Shown here in pieces: positions 9,776 through 19,437 of a stretch of 35,608 nucleotides of DNA. The stretch lies in NCBI GenBank assembly GCA_022559985.1, contig JAFJTR010000152.1, positions 1 to 35,608 on the forward strand, in the 5' to 3' direction. The translations under genes were made by a program, and so were the position numbers. Source of the stretch: Parastagonospora avenae f. sp. tritici 18332-5 (taxonomy: Eukaryota > Ascomycota > Dothideomycetes > Pleosporales > Phaeosphaeriaceae). Each line of letters starts with the position of its first letter. The stretch's first letter is position 1. The notes under the pieces were generated by a model. It searched no databases. It was not told the DNA's origin and was given only the letters and a program-made list of their open reading frames with translations.

Positions 9776-10023
9776 AAGGAAGACAGGGGAGGGAGAGGGA
9801 TGGAGATGGGAGGAAAGGGAGTGGAGGATGGCGTTTGGGATTGGGAATACCCTTTGAATTTAGTTTGACTTTGGGACGGGATGGGATGGGATGAGATCTG
9901 GTGCATGGATAGACTGGATACAGATTTCAAATGCAGGTTCCATGAATGAAAATCACATGTACTAATATAATCATGGTGCTCGCGAAAGACGCAAGAATGA
10001 AAGTTTGAACAGTCTGCGATGAC
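9776..10023. other. Short 3' intergenic spacer
   Basis: Purine-rich sequence after the glycine-rich gene, with a short GGGAT repeat near 9875, leading to the end of the minus-strand gene. Nothing further seen. Confidence 0.5.
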
Positions 10024-10368
10024 TTACTCGTCAAACAATTCGTCGTGCTCGTCCTCCTCCACGTCATCCTCAACACCGCCTTGGACATAGAACTGAGAGA
10101 GCTTGCGCTTATTCTCAGGCTGCGAGACGAGACCGTCTGACCAAGTGACGTTCTTGCGCTTTTTCGACGAAGTAGAAGGAGCTTAGGCGGAAGGCGTGGG
10201 AGAGGGGGACTTCGCCGTCGACGGCTTCGGAGAGGAAGAAGGTGTAGGAGGTACTATTGCGAGAGGAGACTTTGGCTGTGGTGAGGCTTGGACGGAAGAT
10301 GTAGGAGACGCAGCTTTGGGAGACAGTGCCGCTAGAGGAGACTTCGGTGTAGGCGGCTGTGGCGTGTC
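10024..10368 (-). pseudogene. In-frame 3' extension of the next gene, behind two TAA codons
   Basis: Directly after the TAA that ends the 649-residue frame (10369-10371), the same frame runs 61 further sense codons to a second TAA (10183-10185), then 52 codons to a third TAA at 10024-10026. The first part is Pro/Ser/Lys-rich with repeated PKSPLA. The last part contains KKRKNVTWSDG, KRKLSQFYV and a very acidic end (EDEHDELFDE). KNVTW fits the RVxF docking motif for protein phosphatase 1 and resembles the motif region of PNUTS-like regulators. No intron using the GTAAGA donor at the first stop can restore frame: no phase-compatible AG exists in between. The extension looks like former coding sequence cut off by two CAA-to-TAA type changes. 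Confidence 0.6.
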
Positions 10369-12318
10369 TTACCTAACAATTTCCTTCACGATCGTAGTGC
10401 CCTGCTCAACCGCATCATCCACATCCACGCTTACATTCCCGCTATCCACCTCAGTAGCCTTGAAACTCTTCTTCTCATCCGTCTGCACGACCTCGACGCT
10501 GCCAACGTCCCCAGGAATCTTCCATCCCTCGCGCTGCTCGGACAATGCGAGCGCTGGGGCGGATGGCAGGTCGTAGTCAGCTTCACCGTCCGAATCGGAG
10601 GTGATGGCGGCGGACTTGTAGGCTTTGCGGGATTTCTTTGCCGAGGGCTCGTAGAGTACGAGAGCAGCGGCCTTGCGCTTTGGCTTGAGGGCGGCGGTGG
10701 GCTCAGGGGTGGCGGTGGCTTTCTTGGGCTTGACGGTGGGTTTAGGAGAGGGTGAACCTTCCTTGGACTTCTTTGCTGGAGCTTCGGAAGGAGGAGGAGA
10801 GGCAGTGGCTTTGCGCTTACTAGACTCTGATTCTGGAGTCTGGGTCTTGGAGTTTGCGTCTTCCTCTTCCTCTTCCTCGATCTCAGTCTCAGGCTCAGCA
10901 TCAACAGCTTCCTCATCCTGGACATCATCCTCACCCGCGTCCTGGATCTTCTGTAAGAGCTCACGCTCCTCGGCCGTGGGTTCACGAGGCGCCTTGGACA
11001 CCTTTGGCTTAACAACGGGGTCAACTTGCTTAGGCTTGACGCCCTTGTCTTCGTCTTCCACATCCTTGGCCATCTGTTCAACCACAGCCAGCGTGTCGTC
11101 CGAGATCTCCTCAGCCTTCTCCGACTCCTCGTCTGAACTATCCGCAAAAGCCCTACGCTTCTCCTCCTTCTTCCGCGCATAGCGCTCCTTGCTCTTCGCC
11201 GCCTTGTCTGCCCGCTCCTGCTCTGCATACCAAGCAGCCCGCTCAACGCGCTTCCTCATGGTAGCATCGCGTGAAGCCCATCTGCTCATCTCGAAGCGCT
11301 TCATCTCGTTGGCGTTCGTCTTCATGGCGTCGAGCAGCAGCGTCGCCATCTTCTCCTTGAACTCGGGCTTGCCGCCGGCCAGTTGTGCGACTTTGTCAAC
11401 GGCCTGAAGCTCCATCTTCTCGCGCCAGATCTTGTTGGCATTGGCAGTCGTATGTTCGATGCCGCACTCCAACTGGGGAAGTTTGGATTGGTACCATGCT
11501 TGCAAGAGCATACAGAGTTTGGCTTCGATCCTGCTGCCGTCTGAAGAACCGTATTCATGTGCTGCGCGCGCGTGTGCGAACTCAGATGGCTTGAAAGGCT
11601 CCTTAGCACCCCAGCGCTTGGGCTTGGTGTAGTACTCCCGGCCCTTGGAATCCAGGTTCGCAACGCGAGCTTTGCCCTTCTGGTCCTCGTTGTAATCCTG
11701 GACCATTCGGGCAGCAGGTCCCTTAACCCTATGGATCGGTAAGTATGGCTTACATCCGCCGCCATGCTTTGCGGCGAAGACGTGTTCGGCGCAAACTTGG
11801 TCCGGATCCCTGAAGTGGTCGTACTTCTCCTCGATGACGAACTGCCATGTCTTCTTGCGGTTGTCGGGGTCGCCGATATCCCAGTACACTGCCATGCGTA
11901 GATGGCTATTGGCGCAAAGGGAGATGTCGGGTTTCTGGGGCTTGCGGTCACGAATATGACGCTCATAGATCTTGGCCTTTGTGCAATAATTGCAGATCCA
12001 GTTGACGTCGGACACAGCATAGGGTATGCCCGGCACACGCTTTGTGTATGAAGTGTTGGGTTGGTAGAAGACAGCTTCGCCTGTGTGATTCTCGTTGCCG
12101 TTGATATCCACGGGTGCACCAGATTCGAAGATGCGTTCTTCGTTCCTGCGTACGAGTTCTGCTTCGTGTTGTTGGTTGCTGTTGAGCATGTCCAAGATGT
12201 TCTTGGTCGCTGCGTGCTCGACTGCTGTGAGTTCTTGCGGTACCATAGGCATCTCTTTCTTGTTGGTCTCTTCGCCACCCTTCCCAGCCTCTTTGATGAT
12301 GTTGTTAATCCAAGACAT
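10369..12318 (-). CDS. Large charged nuclear-type protein, function unknown
   Basis: A single-exon frame of 649 residues starting MSWINNIIKEAG. The N-terminal half (about 60-300) looks folded and holds several Cys/His pairs: CNYC near 110, CANSH near 135 and CAEH near 175, followed by FAAKHGGGC. These could bind zinc, but no named domain is recognised. Residues about 340-400 are Arg/Lys/Glu-rich helical sequence (RYARKKEEKRRAF). The rest is disordered: acidic runs (EIEEEEEEDA), Pro/Lys stretches and several basic clusters such as KPKRKAAAL and KKSRKAYK that can serve as nuclear localisation signals. The end at KEIVR is probably premature, because the frame continues convincingly past the stop (see 10024-10368). 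A chromatin or transcription role is inference from composition only. Confidence 0.75.
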   Translation of the reverse strand: MSWINNIIKEAGKGGEETNKKEMPMVPQELTAVEHAATKNILDMLNSNQQHEAELVRRNEERIFESGAPVDINGNENHTGEAVFYQPNTSYTKRVPGIPYAVSDVNWICNYCTKAKIYERHIRDRKPQKPDISLCANSHLRMAVYWDIGDPDNRKKTWQFVIEEKYDHFRDPDQVCAEHVFAAKHGGGCKPYLPIHRVKGPAARMVQDYNEDQKGKARVANLDSKGREYYTKPKRWGAKEPFKPSEFAHARAAHEYGSSDGSRIEAKLCMLLQAWYQSKLPQLECGIEHTTANANKIWREKMELQAVDKVAQLAGGKPEFKEKMATLLLDAMKTNANEMKRFEMSRWASRDATMRKRVERAAWYAEQERADKAAKSKERYARKKEEKRRAFADSSDEESEKAEEISDDTLAVVEQMAKDVEDEDKGVKPKQVDPVVKPKVSKAPREPTAEERELLQKIQDAGEDDVQDEEAVDAEPETEIEEEEEEDANSKTQTPESESSKRKATASPPPSEAPAKKSKEGSPSPKPTVKPKKATATPEPTAALKPKRKAAALVLYEPSAKKSRKAYKSAAITSDSDGEADYDLPSAPALALSEQREGWKIPGDVGSVEVVQTDEKKSFKATEVDSGNVSVDVDDAVEQGTTIVKEIVR

Positions 12319-12887
12319 GATTGTGGTGATGTTTTGAGAGTCGGTCGTGGTGATTTTGTGGAGTCTGGTTGTGGAGAGTTGGTCGAGTCAGATGATTCTG
12401 AGACGATATGGTTGTACGTTGGAGTAGAGGTGCAACGTTTGAGTAGCTTAGGGCGGTGAAAATCGTAGAGGTACAGGATGTTCTGTGTGTTGACATGGCA
12501 CGAGTTGCGGTGATAACAAGGCAACAAACAATGACATTGTGGGACTTTCGTGAACTTGCCCGAACAACCGCAAGAACCCATTAAATGAATAGCTGTGGAT
12601 CTTGAGAGAATCGACCTCTCCGCAGTGTTCGTTTCACTGAGCTTATTTTGGATGGCATATAGTCGAGTGATATACTAGAAACTGCTCAGCTCTTATATAG
12701 TTAACCTGCTGAGTATTTGAATGAACGGATAATGACTTGAATATGAGATCCGTCGCATGCGTTGTAGGCGCAGAGAAAGGAAGTAGCAAACTGATAGCAA
12801 ACAGATTGTACTTATTGCGCATGAGCGAAGCCATGAGCGAACATACGTAGCTTGCTAAAAAAGCGCAAAAAATATGCAAAAAGAAAA

Positions 12888-12903
12888 CCCCGCTTGCGCG
12901 GGG
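12888..12903 (-). terminator. GC hairpin with GCAA loop and T-tract
   Basis: On the minus strand CCCCGC, loop GCAA, GCGGGG is followed by TTTTCTTTTT. The six-pair GC stem with a GNRA-type tetraloop and T-run has the form of an intrinsic or Pol III-like terminator. No transcript ending here is known from the sequence, so the function is open. Confidence 0.4.
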
Positions 12904-13038
12904 GGAAGAAACCCTTATTTTCTTACATTCATTGACCCAATTAATCCTGCTCTTACTACCTCTCCTCCTAGTGTATAGCAACCTGAGGAGACTTGTGTCT
13001 GGAGAAGTATTCAAACCCTGACCATATAGCGACCCTAG

Positions 13039-13058
13039 AATTCCCCAACTGGGGAATT
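13039..13058. repeat. Perfect 20-bp inverted repeat
   Basis: AATTCCCCA and TGGGGAATT face each other across a 2-nt AC spacer. It could be a protein-binding palindrome, part of a folded RNA (it overlaps the tRNA-like box region) or a transposon footprint. Confidence 0.8.
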
Positions 13059-13570
13059 AGCCAAGGCGGACCACAGCTGCGGTGGACCTAAACTAACGGT
13101 TGTAACGTTTGTTCGATGGGGAGCCGAGGAATTAGAGAGGACATGTAGAGCATAGTGCGTTGGTTGTTGTGATTATTTTTTATTTTTGTGTGCCGCTATA
13201 CTGCGTGTCGCGACATTGCAGGTCCACGGGCTATTGTTGGGAAGGCAGGTCATTAGAAAAGACGAAAGACGAAAGACGGGCAAACGAATCCTCGTGAATG
13301 CATTGCTAGCTCATGGGTGTAGCATACACCAGAATACACCATATCATATCGCCATCAACAACTCCTAGCACACAATCCCCAGAAAAAAACGCCAAACCAT
13401 TCTACAAAGTGTTTAAATCGTGTAATGCAATGCTTGGTATGTAAAAGATGCAAGAGGGCGCAGAATGAAAAATATCCCTAGGGTCCCGAGAAGAGAGACG
13501 ATACACGGTGGACTCTATCCAAGGTGATGCGTCATGTAGCATGAATTGCTTTTCGCATTTTAGGATGCAT

Positions 13571-14859
13571 CTAAGCCTTTAGGCTGTCCTGCATGCTCCT
13601 GCTGCTGGCGCTGAGCGGAATGCTGGTGGTGGGCAAGATAGTCTTGGGCTTGCTGTTTTGTCGGACCTTGGCAACTGCGTAAACGATACCACTGACGAAA
13701 CCAACGAAGATGGCGGAGACACTGCCAAAGGTGACGGGCGCATCGAAGAAGACGAGTCCACTGATGGCAATGGGAAGCTTGTTGAGGGCGCCGACCATGG
13801 AGTATGTGGTAGAAGAAGTAACACGAACTGCCCAGGCAGAGGTGTACGAGATGAAGACAGTCGACATGCCGGAGATGACCATGACCATGATTACGGTGTT
13901 GCGCTGCTCAGGGGGGAAGTTCTTCTGGATGTTCGCGGAGGACCAGTCTTCGACGAGGATCGATGCGACGAGGAGGATGGGGATGGTGAGAAGGTTGTTG
14001 TAGTACATGGCTGTCGTTCGTTAGTACATATTAGGCGCCTCGAGAGAACGTCGACTTACTGTCGTAGTCCTTGAAGTTGGTCAACTTGATGCGCTTCCTC
14101 ATGGACAAAAGGTAGGTAGCGGAGCAGACGCAGTTGAAAGCCATCCAGAGGTAACCAGCATGCATAGTCGACAAGGCCTCATTCGCAGCTTCGGATTGCT
14201 GGCCGAAGCTGTTCAAAGCGTGCTGGATGTCAGCCCAAGCAGCGATGATAGAACTCAGGACCATCAATCCGAAGGAGAAGAGAGTCATGGGTGTAACAGA
14301 GCCTCCAAACCAGAGCACCTCGCCGTATGCGATCAAGATGATTGTCAAGTTCTTGAAGATGGTGTAGACGGGGATGGAGAGGTATTTGAGGGCCCAGGTG
14401 CCCGTGTAGATCATGCCAATGAGGAGGAGGGAGATGGGGAACCCTGTTACTGTCAGCCATTGTTCCTCCTAGAGCCCAGTGCACATACACTTCTTCGCTT
14501 CATCGGTGTTGAAGTCCCTGTAGGTAATGAGGCCGGCCGCTTTGCAGATGGAAATGGCTGTCACGCAGACGACGGACTATACACTGTCAGTCCTAGCTTC
14601 TCACAATGGCTTTGTCTTTGCCTACCTGAACACATAGCAGGAAGAAGTTGAGGTTGAAGTCGACTCCAGACAAGACGTATTTGTTCGTCACTGTCATGAG
14701 AATGGAAGATGCGCAGTATGCGAGGACGGCAGCCATTGGGTTCTCTGTGAGTGATGGTGCGCTCTTGAGTGCAGGGCGCATGATGGGTGAGGGCGCCCTC
14801 GAGGTCCTGGAGGAGGGCATATCGCTTCTGTAGTCGTCGCTCTTCTTGTCGTCGGACAT
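13571..14859 (-). CDS. VRG4: Golgi GDP-mannose transporter
   Basis: Imports GDP-mannose into the Golgi lumen in exchange for GMP, feeding mannosylation of glycoproteins and cell-wall mannan. Four exons on the minus strand (14626-14859, 14489-14576, 14060-14443, 13571-14010) with introns of 49, 45 and 49 nt give 381 residues, a normal length. The exon 2-3 junction uses GTATGT and restores KKWFPISLLLIG. Residues 1-40 are a cytosolic Ser/Asp-rich tail, followed by about ten helices. Diagnostic motifs of this family are present: MYYNN (FYNN-type) at the start of exon 4 and GALNKLPIAISGL, which contains the GALNK nucleotide-binding motif. It is divergently arranged with the Plp1-like gene; about 590 bp separate the two ATGs. 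The symbol follows the yeast orthologue (gmtA in Aspergillus). Confidence 0.95.
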
Positions 14860-15450
14860 TGCGATTAAAGGAGTATATTCGGGCTACGAGTGGGCGTCGT
14901 GGGTGAAAGATGCGGTCGAGGTGCGCCGGAAGTGAATGGACAGCCCGGAGAGGACAGATATGCGGGGCTTGAAGCTCGTGAGCACAGTGTGAAGAGAAGG
15001 ACAGGATGCGGGAACTCGGAGCAGAAAGGAGGAGGGTCGCGGGCAGATCTACGCATGCAAGGACGCCAAGTGGGTGGGTCTCAACCTTCAACTCTCCCCT
15101 GGCTGCGAGGGTTGGTCGTCCTGTGGGCGCAATTTCACGAGGCGAATGAGCCGCTAAGCTCCTTTGGGACCGTCTCACCTTTTGACAGCCACAACCCTGA
15201 CCCTGCATACGAGGTTCGAACTTTTTTTGCTTGATACGAGCTGTCGCCACGGACGCATTGAGTGCTAGATCAATTGGGCGTTGCAATTATAGCCTTGACA
15301 TGTTTGGGCGCGTCACACTCGAAGCAACGACACGCGTATTTTCGCGCTTGAACGGGGTCCACGTGACCCGCCTAGGCGTCGCTTAGATACTTTTCTAGGC
15401 TTTACCACCCCTTTACATTTTCCGCCCGCCATCGTGCACCAGTTTAAAAA
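14860..15450. promoter_or_regulatory. Divergent promoter of VRG4 and PLP1-like genes
   Basis: 591 bp between two oppositely transcribed genes. It holds one CACGTG core at 15360-15365 (inside CCACGTGAC), about 90 bp before the Plp1-like ATG, and CT-rich stretches on the minus strand before the VRG4 ATG. No convincing TATA box, as expected for housekeeping genes. Confidence 0.6.
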
Positions 15451-16126
15451 ATGGCCGGGCTAGATCCGAAAGTTGCATCGGTAATCGACAGAGCTACAAG
15501 GGACGATGACTCCGACGAGGACGCCCTCATTGCCTCCCTAGAAGACGACTCGGAGCTCGACGCCTTCAGAGAGCAGCGTCTGCAACAATTGCATGCCGAG
15601 TTCGACAAGGCGCGGCGGCTGAAAGATAACGAGCATGGCACATATCAGGAAATCAAAGACGAGAAGGCTTTGATGGACATCACTACAAGCACGAAACTTT
15701 GTGTTGTTCACTTCTTCAAGCCGGACTTCAACCGCTGCCGCATCATGGACACACATCTTGAGGTGCGCCTCCACATTTTGTTACCAGACGCAATCTAATT
15801 TGAGCAAGGCTCTCGCGCCCTCCCATTATGAGGCTCGCATTGTAAGGATCAATGTCGACAACTGTCCCTTTCTGGTCACGAGATTGGGCATCCAGATTCT
15901 CCCATGTGTGCTTGCTTTCATTGACGGCGTTGGTGTAGACCGCATTGTCGGTTTTGAAGGTCTGGGAAGGTCACCCGATCATTTCAAAACGCGGGAACTT
16001 GAAGCGAGACTCATCAACCACGGGGTCTTCGCCAGAAACAAGGTGACTGATGAGGATGAGAAGCGCAGGTTGCAAAAGAGCAAAGCCCGACAAGACGAGG
16101 AGGAGGAGGAAGATTGGGAGGATTGA
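15451..16126 (+). CDS. PLP1: Phosducin-like thioredoxin-fold protein (Plp1/TXNDC9)
   Basis: A cytosolic co-chaperone that works with the CCT chaperonin, in yeast promoting tubulin and actin folding. Exons 15451-15762 and 15809-16126 with a 46-nt intron (GTGCGC...AAG, CTAAT branch point, phase 0) give 209 residues, the usual length. Residues 1-90 are acidic and helical (DEDALIASLEDD, LQQLHAEFDKARRL). The thioredoxin-like fold follows: CVVHFFKPDFNRCRIMDTHL, with the catalytic CxxC replaced by N-R-C-R as in this family, then IVRINVDNCPFLVTRLGI and ILPCVLAFIDG with the cis-proline. The C terminus is a charged tail ending EEEEDWED. The symbol is by analogy with yeast PLP1. Confidence 0.9.
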
Positions 16127-16750
16127 GATTGAGGGTTTGGGGCACAAGGTAGCAGGCTTGCATATTGAAGCCGCATCAATGCCGTTGGCGGTCTCTTGCG
16201 AAAGTACTGCAAAGCAAATGCACTTCCGCCTCGAGACCAAAGGTACTAGCACTACAACGTCGCAGGATATCGTTGTAATACACGAGCCTTGGAAGACACG
16301 GACACAAGCAGTGACCATACCATGAGCGCTCAACTTCAGCTGTCGTCATATCTCAGCCCTCTGGCAAATGCGAATACACTAAAGTATACCCCAATAATTC
16401 TGCTGTCTTGATGTCTGCCTCGAATGCTAAATAGTCGCTGTGTCAGATTGCTTGCTCACACAATCATGCACAAAGTGAACGTGACGATTCAAAGAGAGTA
16501 TTATGCGCTAAAAATGATTGTAAAAACCCCGGCTTTCCCAAATGAAACAATGCGACTCCAATGGGATGCACGTTGCGGCCTAAGAGGTCGCGTTGGACCC
16601 TGCGCATAATCAGGAATGACGCCATTCGCCACGTGAAATAGTTTTTGGTGTATGCCCAACATCTCACTACAACTTGAAGCAGGCCCGTCAATAGCCCCGC
16701 CTTGCAACCCCCATTCCTCCTGAACACAACATCATACCCAAGTAGCAAAC
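16127..16750. other. Intergenic region, no gene recognised
   Basis: 3' region of the Plp1-like gene and promoter of the dioxygenase gene. A CACGTG core lies at 16631-16636. ORFs at 16050-16325 and 16464-16799 are shadows. Confidence 0.55.
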
Positions 16751-17419
16751 ATGAAAGCATACTGGTTCGACAACCTCGAGGCAAGCTCCCGTGCCCCACT
16801 GTTCTGCCCTTTCACATGACTGACTTCTACACCAGGGCGACCAGCGCCAGCCCCACGACTCCGGCCGGGCGGTAGACCCAGCATATTTGTCCAAGCTTGG
16901 CGTGCTGTACCACCACATCAACTCCCAGTCTGAAGTCGACGAGCTAGCAAAAGCCCGTGACTACAAAAACCGGGATGAAATCACCGTCTCGCCGGAGAAG
17001 ATGGGCGACATCTACGAAGAGAAGGTTAAAAGCTTCTTCCACGAGCACTTGCATGAGGATGAGGAGATTCGGTACATTCTCGATGGCGCGGGGTACTTTG
17101 ATGTCCGCAGTGAGGGCGACGACTGGGTGAGGATCTGGCTCGAGAAGGGCGACTTGATCATCCTGCCTAGTGGCATTTACCACCGCTTCACGACAGATGA
17201 GCAGAACGTGAGTTTAGCCCATATTTGTTGAGGTTTCGAAACTGCATGGTCACGCGCATTAATGCGGATATCAATGCTGATGTTTGTTTGTAGTACACAA
17301 AGGCTATGCGCTTGTTCAAGGACGAGCCCAAGTGGACGCCACTGAACAGGGGCGAAGAGACGGACGAGAACCAGTTCCGACAGGAGTATCTTAAGCTTCG
17401 ACAGGGGCTTGCTGCTTAG
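16751..17419 (+). CDS. ADI1: Acireductone dioxygenase (methionine salvage)
   Basis: Oxidises acireductone to 4-methylthio-2-oxobutanoate and formate, the penultimate step of the methionine salvage pathway; an iron-containing cupin of cytosol and nucleus. Three exons, 16751-16780, 16836-17207 and 17294-17419, give 175 residues, the usual size. The first splice uses a GC donor (GAG^GCAAGC...CTGAC...CCAG), joining MKAYWFDNLE to GDQRQPHDSGR exactly at the conserved position. The metal ligands HLH and the Glu four residues on (EHLHEDEEIRY) and the distal His in GIYHRF are all present, as are GDLIILPSG and YTKAMRLF. A second 86-nt intron (17208-17293) interrupts the sequence just before YTKAMRL. 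Nothing is missing, so the enzyme should be active. Confidence 0.95.
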
Positions 17420-17774
17420 GTCGCCTACGATGTGGTCTGATGAAGGAGTAGAGAAGAATGAAATGATGCGAATATGACCAAAAGCCTCGCCAAACTTCTG
17501 CGCCATAACTTCTCGTAGGTGTCACCACTGCAAGCATATCCCGATTTGATCCAATGATACGGCTCTCCTATTCTCTTCAATGTGCCTACCCGTCTGTGGT
17601 GACACACAACCAATCCAGCACAGCAAGCAGGCGCACTCGAGTTTGCGAGTCTTCAGCTTGCACGACAATTGCGTCTCAGTATCACCAGACCATCTTGTCC
17701 GTTCATCCAATACTTCCGTACTTCACCAACACTGGCCCGACCTCTCTTCCATCTCAAACCCCACCAACTCCACA
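17420..17774. other. Intergenic leader region
   Basis: No separate gene. The frame of the following gene is open back to 17580 (ATG), but the sequence there is compositionally unlike the rest and looks like an untranslated C/A-rich leader, so the later ATG at 17775 is preferred. Confidence 0.4.
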
Positions 17775-18467
17775 ATGTTTCCAACCCCAGGCATGTGGCT
17801 CCCCGAGGCCCTCCGCCACTTCCAAAACCCCGCCGCTCCCTTCCCTTCACACAACTACACATCGACTGCCCCCATGGACCCCTACCCCGCCAGTGCCCCC
17901 TACAAGCCAACCCGCCGCAGCAACAAAACGCCCTACAAACACATCTCGCACTTCCTCAGCTCCGCCAGCGACACAGAAATCGACACCGACACGGATACCA
18001 CCCGCGCCCCTGACTTCGAGCACTTCCCCCGCACATCAGTCCGCATGCCCAAACACACCGCGCACTCGCTGCGCGCAGAGCAGATCCTGATCCTGCCGCC
18101 CACGCTCACGGCGCTGAAGATCAGCCTGCACTCGCACGGCCCGAAGCGCACGATTCGCGCTGCTGTGGCGGGGGATATGCGCCTGCGCGACGTGGTCGAG
18201 CAGGTGTTAGCCCAGGAGTATCTGTGCGATGCGAGGGTGCATGTCAAGAGTAGGGGCGAGTGGGTGGAGACCGGGAGTCCGATGAAGGTGTCTGATATAG
18301 CGGAGATGGGACGGTTCGCTAGGAATGAGAGGGGGGAGGTGGAGGTGAAGATTGTGATTGCGATTGCGAGGAGGGAGCGGAGGGAGTATATGTGGGAGAG
18401 ACGGGAGGAGGGGCATGGGTGGGAGAAGGGTGTGGGGGGTAGAAGGATGGAGAGAATGATGTACTGA
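17775..18467 (+). CDS. Conserved-looking protein of unknown function
   Basis: A single-exon product of 230 residues from ATG 17775 (CACA-ATG, after a C/A-rich leader); an in-frame ATG at 17580 would add 65 residues. Residues 1-75 are Pro/Ser/Thr-rich and probably disordered (SDTEIDTDTDTT). Residues about 95-200 alternate hydrophobic and charged positions as in a small alpha/beta fold: ILILPPTLTALKISLHSH, IRAAVAGDMRLRDVVEQVL, ARVHVKSRGEWVETGSPMKV and VEVKIVIAIARR. The C-terminal 30 residues are rich in Arg, Glu and Gly. I do not recognise the family; a ubiquitin-like or beta-grasp fold is only a guess. Codon-third-position GC is high, consistent with a real gene. It sits between ARD and convergent H2A.Z. 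Confidence 0.6.
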   Translation: MFPTPGMWLPEALRHFQNPAAPFPSHNYTSTAPMDPYPASAPYKPTRRSNKTPYKHISHFLSSASDTEIDTDTDTTRAPDFEHFPRTSVRMPKHTAHSLRAEQILILPPTLTALKISLHSHGPKRTIRAAVAGDMRLRDVVEQVLAQEYLCDARVHVKSRGEWVETGSPMKVSDIAEMGRFARNERGEVEVKIVIAIARRERREYMWERREEGHGWEKGVGGRRMERMMY

Positions 18468-18863
18468 TGTGGAAAAGCCTTATCTGATGGGGGTTTGCAC
18501 CTCAATGTCTCTGAAGAATCAGCACGTCTCAACTAGCAGAAGAATCTTAGCTGGCGGTCTGACAGCCTTTGGTCAAATGTTGCTACATACTGTGAATCAA
18601 ACCTGAGTGAACCCTGACCTCAACACCTGCCCCACGCACGCCTGACACGTAAAGAAAGGTGAAAGCACTGTATACCCACAATCCATAGCCAGATAGTAAG
18701 ATTTCTCGACAACAGAAAGAGAGGTGTGCCAAAGGGCGCACACCGTGAAGAAAAAGTGCCTATCCGGGGCTATCCCATCTTATCCGGCGCTGCTGCGCTT
18801 TGCAGCTGATGCCAGATCATCGGCGCTGCCTACGCATGAGTTTCGTGACACGTCATGATACGC
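18468..18863. other. Convergent intergenic spacer
   Basis: About 400 bp between the converging 3' ends of the unknown protein gene and H2A.Z. No ORF or repeat of note; presumably both 3' UTRs. Confidence 0.55.
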
Positions 18864-19437
18864 TTAAGCCTCCACTTTGGCGCCCTTCTTCTTCTGTTCA
18901 ACCTTCAACAAAAGCGCGCGGTTGATGTGTGGTAGGACACCTCCGAAAGCGATAGTGGCGCGAATGAGCGTGTCGAGTTCCTCGTCTCCTCTGATGGCAA
19001 GCTGCAGATGGCGCGGCGTAATACGCTTGACCTTGAGATCCTTGGCAGCATTGCCTGCCAGCTCGAGAACTTCAGCAGTCAGATATTCGAGAACGGCGGT
19101 AAGGTAGATGGAAGCTTTGGCGCCGATACGCGTCTTCTGGCGCGTGATGGTTCGAAGGTGACGCTTTATGCGACCGCAAGGGAACTGTAGTGAAGGGGCA
19201 ATGTCAGCGCGTCATAGCTCTGGCAGCTGTCAAAGCCCGGATGCGCGGGGCGGGGTGAAGAAGGGACGCGACAGTGACTCACCTGAAGGCCAGCTTTGGC
19301 AGAGTGCGACTTGGTGGTCTTGACGTGCGAATCACCCTTTCCACCTGTCTTGCCTCCAGTCTTTCCTGCGTCGCAATTAGCCTTCCACGGTCCGATGGCG
19401 CGACCTGGAGTCAGCGCGTACCTTTGCCGCCAGCCAT
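18864..19437 (-). CDS. HTZ1: Histone variant H2A.Z
   Basis: Replaces H2A in nucleosomes flanking promoters; deposited by SWR1. Three exons on the minus strand, 19422-19437 (16 nt), 19283-19365 and 18864-19184, with introns of 56 and 98 nt, give 139 residues. The N-terminal tail MAGGKGKTGGKTGGKGDSH holds several Lys targets for acetylation. The fold is standard: SHSAKAGLQFPCGRIKRHL, IGAKASIYLTAVLEYLTAE, VLELAGNAAKDLK, ITPRHLQLAIRGDEELD and TIAFGGVLPHINRALL. The variant is diagnosed by the H2A.Z-type GDEELDTLI and by the end KVEQKKKGAKVEA, which lacks the SQE phosphorylation motif of canonical H2A. HLRTITRQKTRIGAK differs from the commoner Q-N-K-M-R-V-G-A-K form of loop 1, a region that varies between H2A.Z proteins. 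Confidence 0.96.

Larger units (their letters stand above)
12319..13570. other. Intergenic region with hairpins and tRNA-like boxes
   Basis: About 1.25 kb without a supported gene. It contains a GC-rich hairpin at 12888-12903, a perfect inverted repeat at 13039-13058 and, on the minus strand between them, a stretch resembling Pol III A and B boxes (CAGTTGGGG near 13052, GGTTTGAATAC near 13015). The ORF 12643-13014 (-) overlaps these and is not supported. Confidence 0.45.

Noticed and set aside
9216..9857. Plus-strand ORF of 213 residues
   Set aside because: Overlaps the glycine-rich gene in another frame; its Glu/Val-rich end is just the GGA/GGT repeat read out of frame.
10431..11246. Minus-strand ORF of 271 residues, very Arg/Ser/Pro-rich
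   Set aside because: A shifted-frame shadow of the charged nuclear-type protein.
12643..13014. Minus-strand ORF of 123 residues
   Set aside because: It runs through the GC hairpin, poly-T stretches and tRNA-like region, has no domain and no splice or leader features.
15195..15230. tRNA-like end: GAGGTTCGAACTTTTTTT
   Set aside because: Has a T-loop-like word and T-run, but no acceptor stem, D-arm or anticodon arm can be drawn upstream.
14561..15286. Minus-strand ORF of 241 residues
   Set aside because: Antiparallel frame through the VRG4 first exon and divergent promoter; the real frame in this strand is the VRG4 start.
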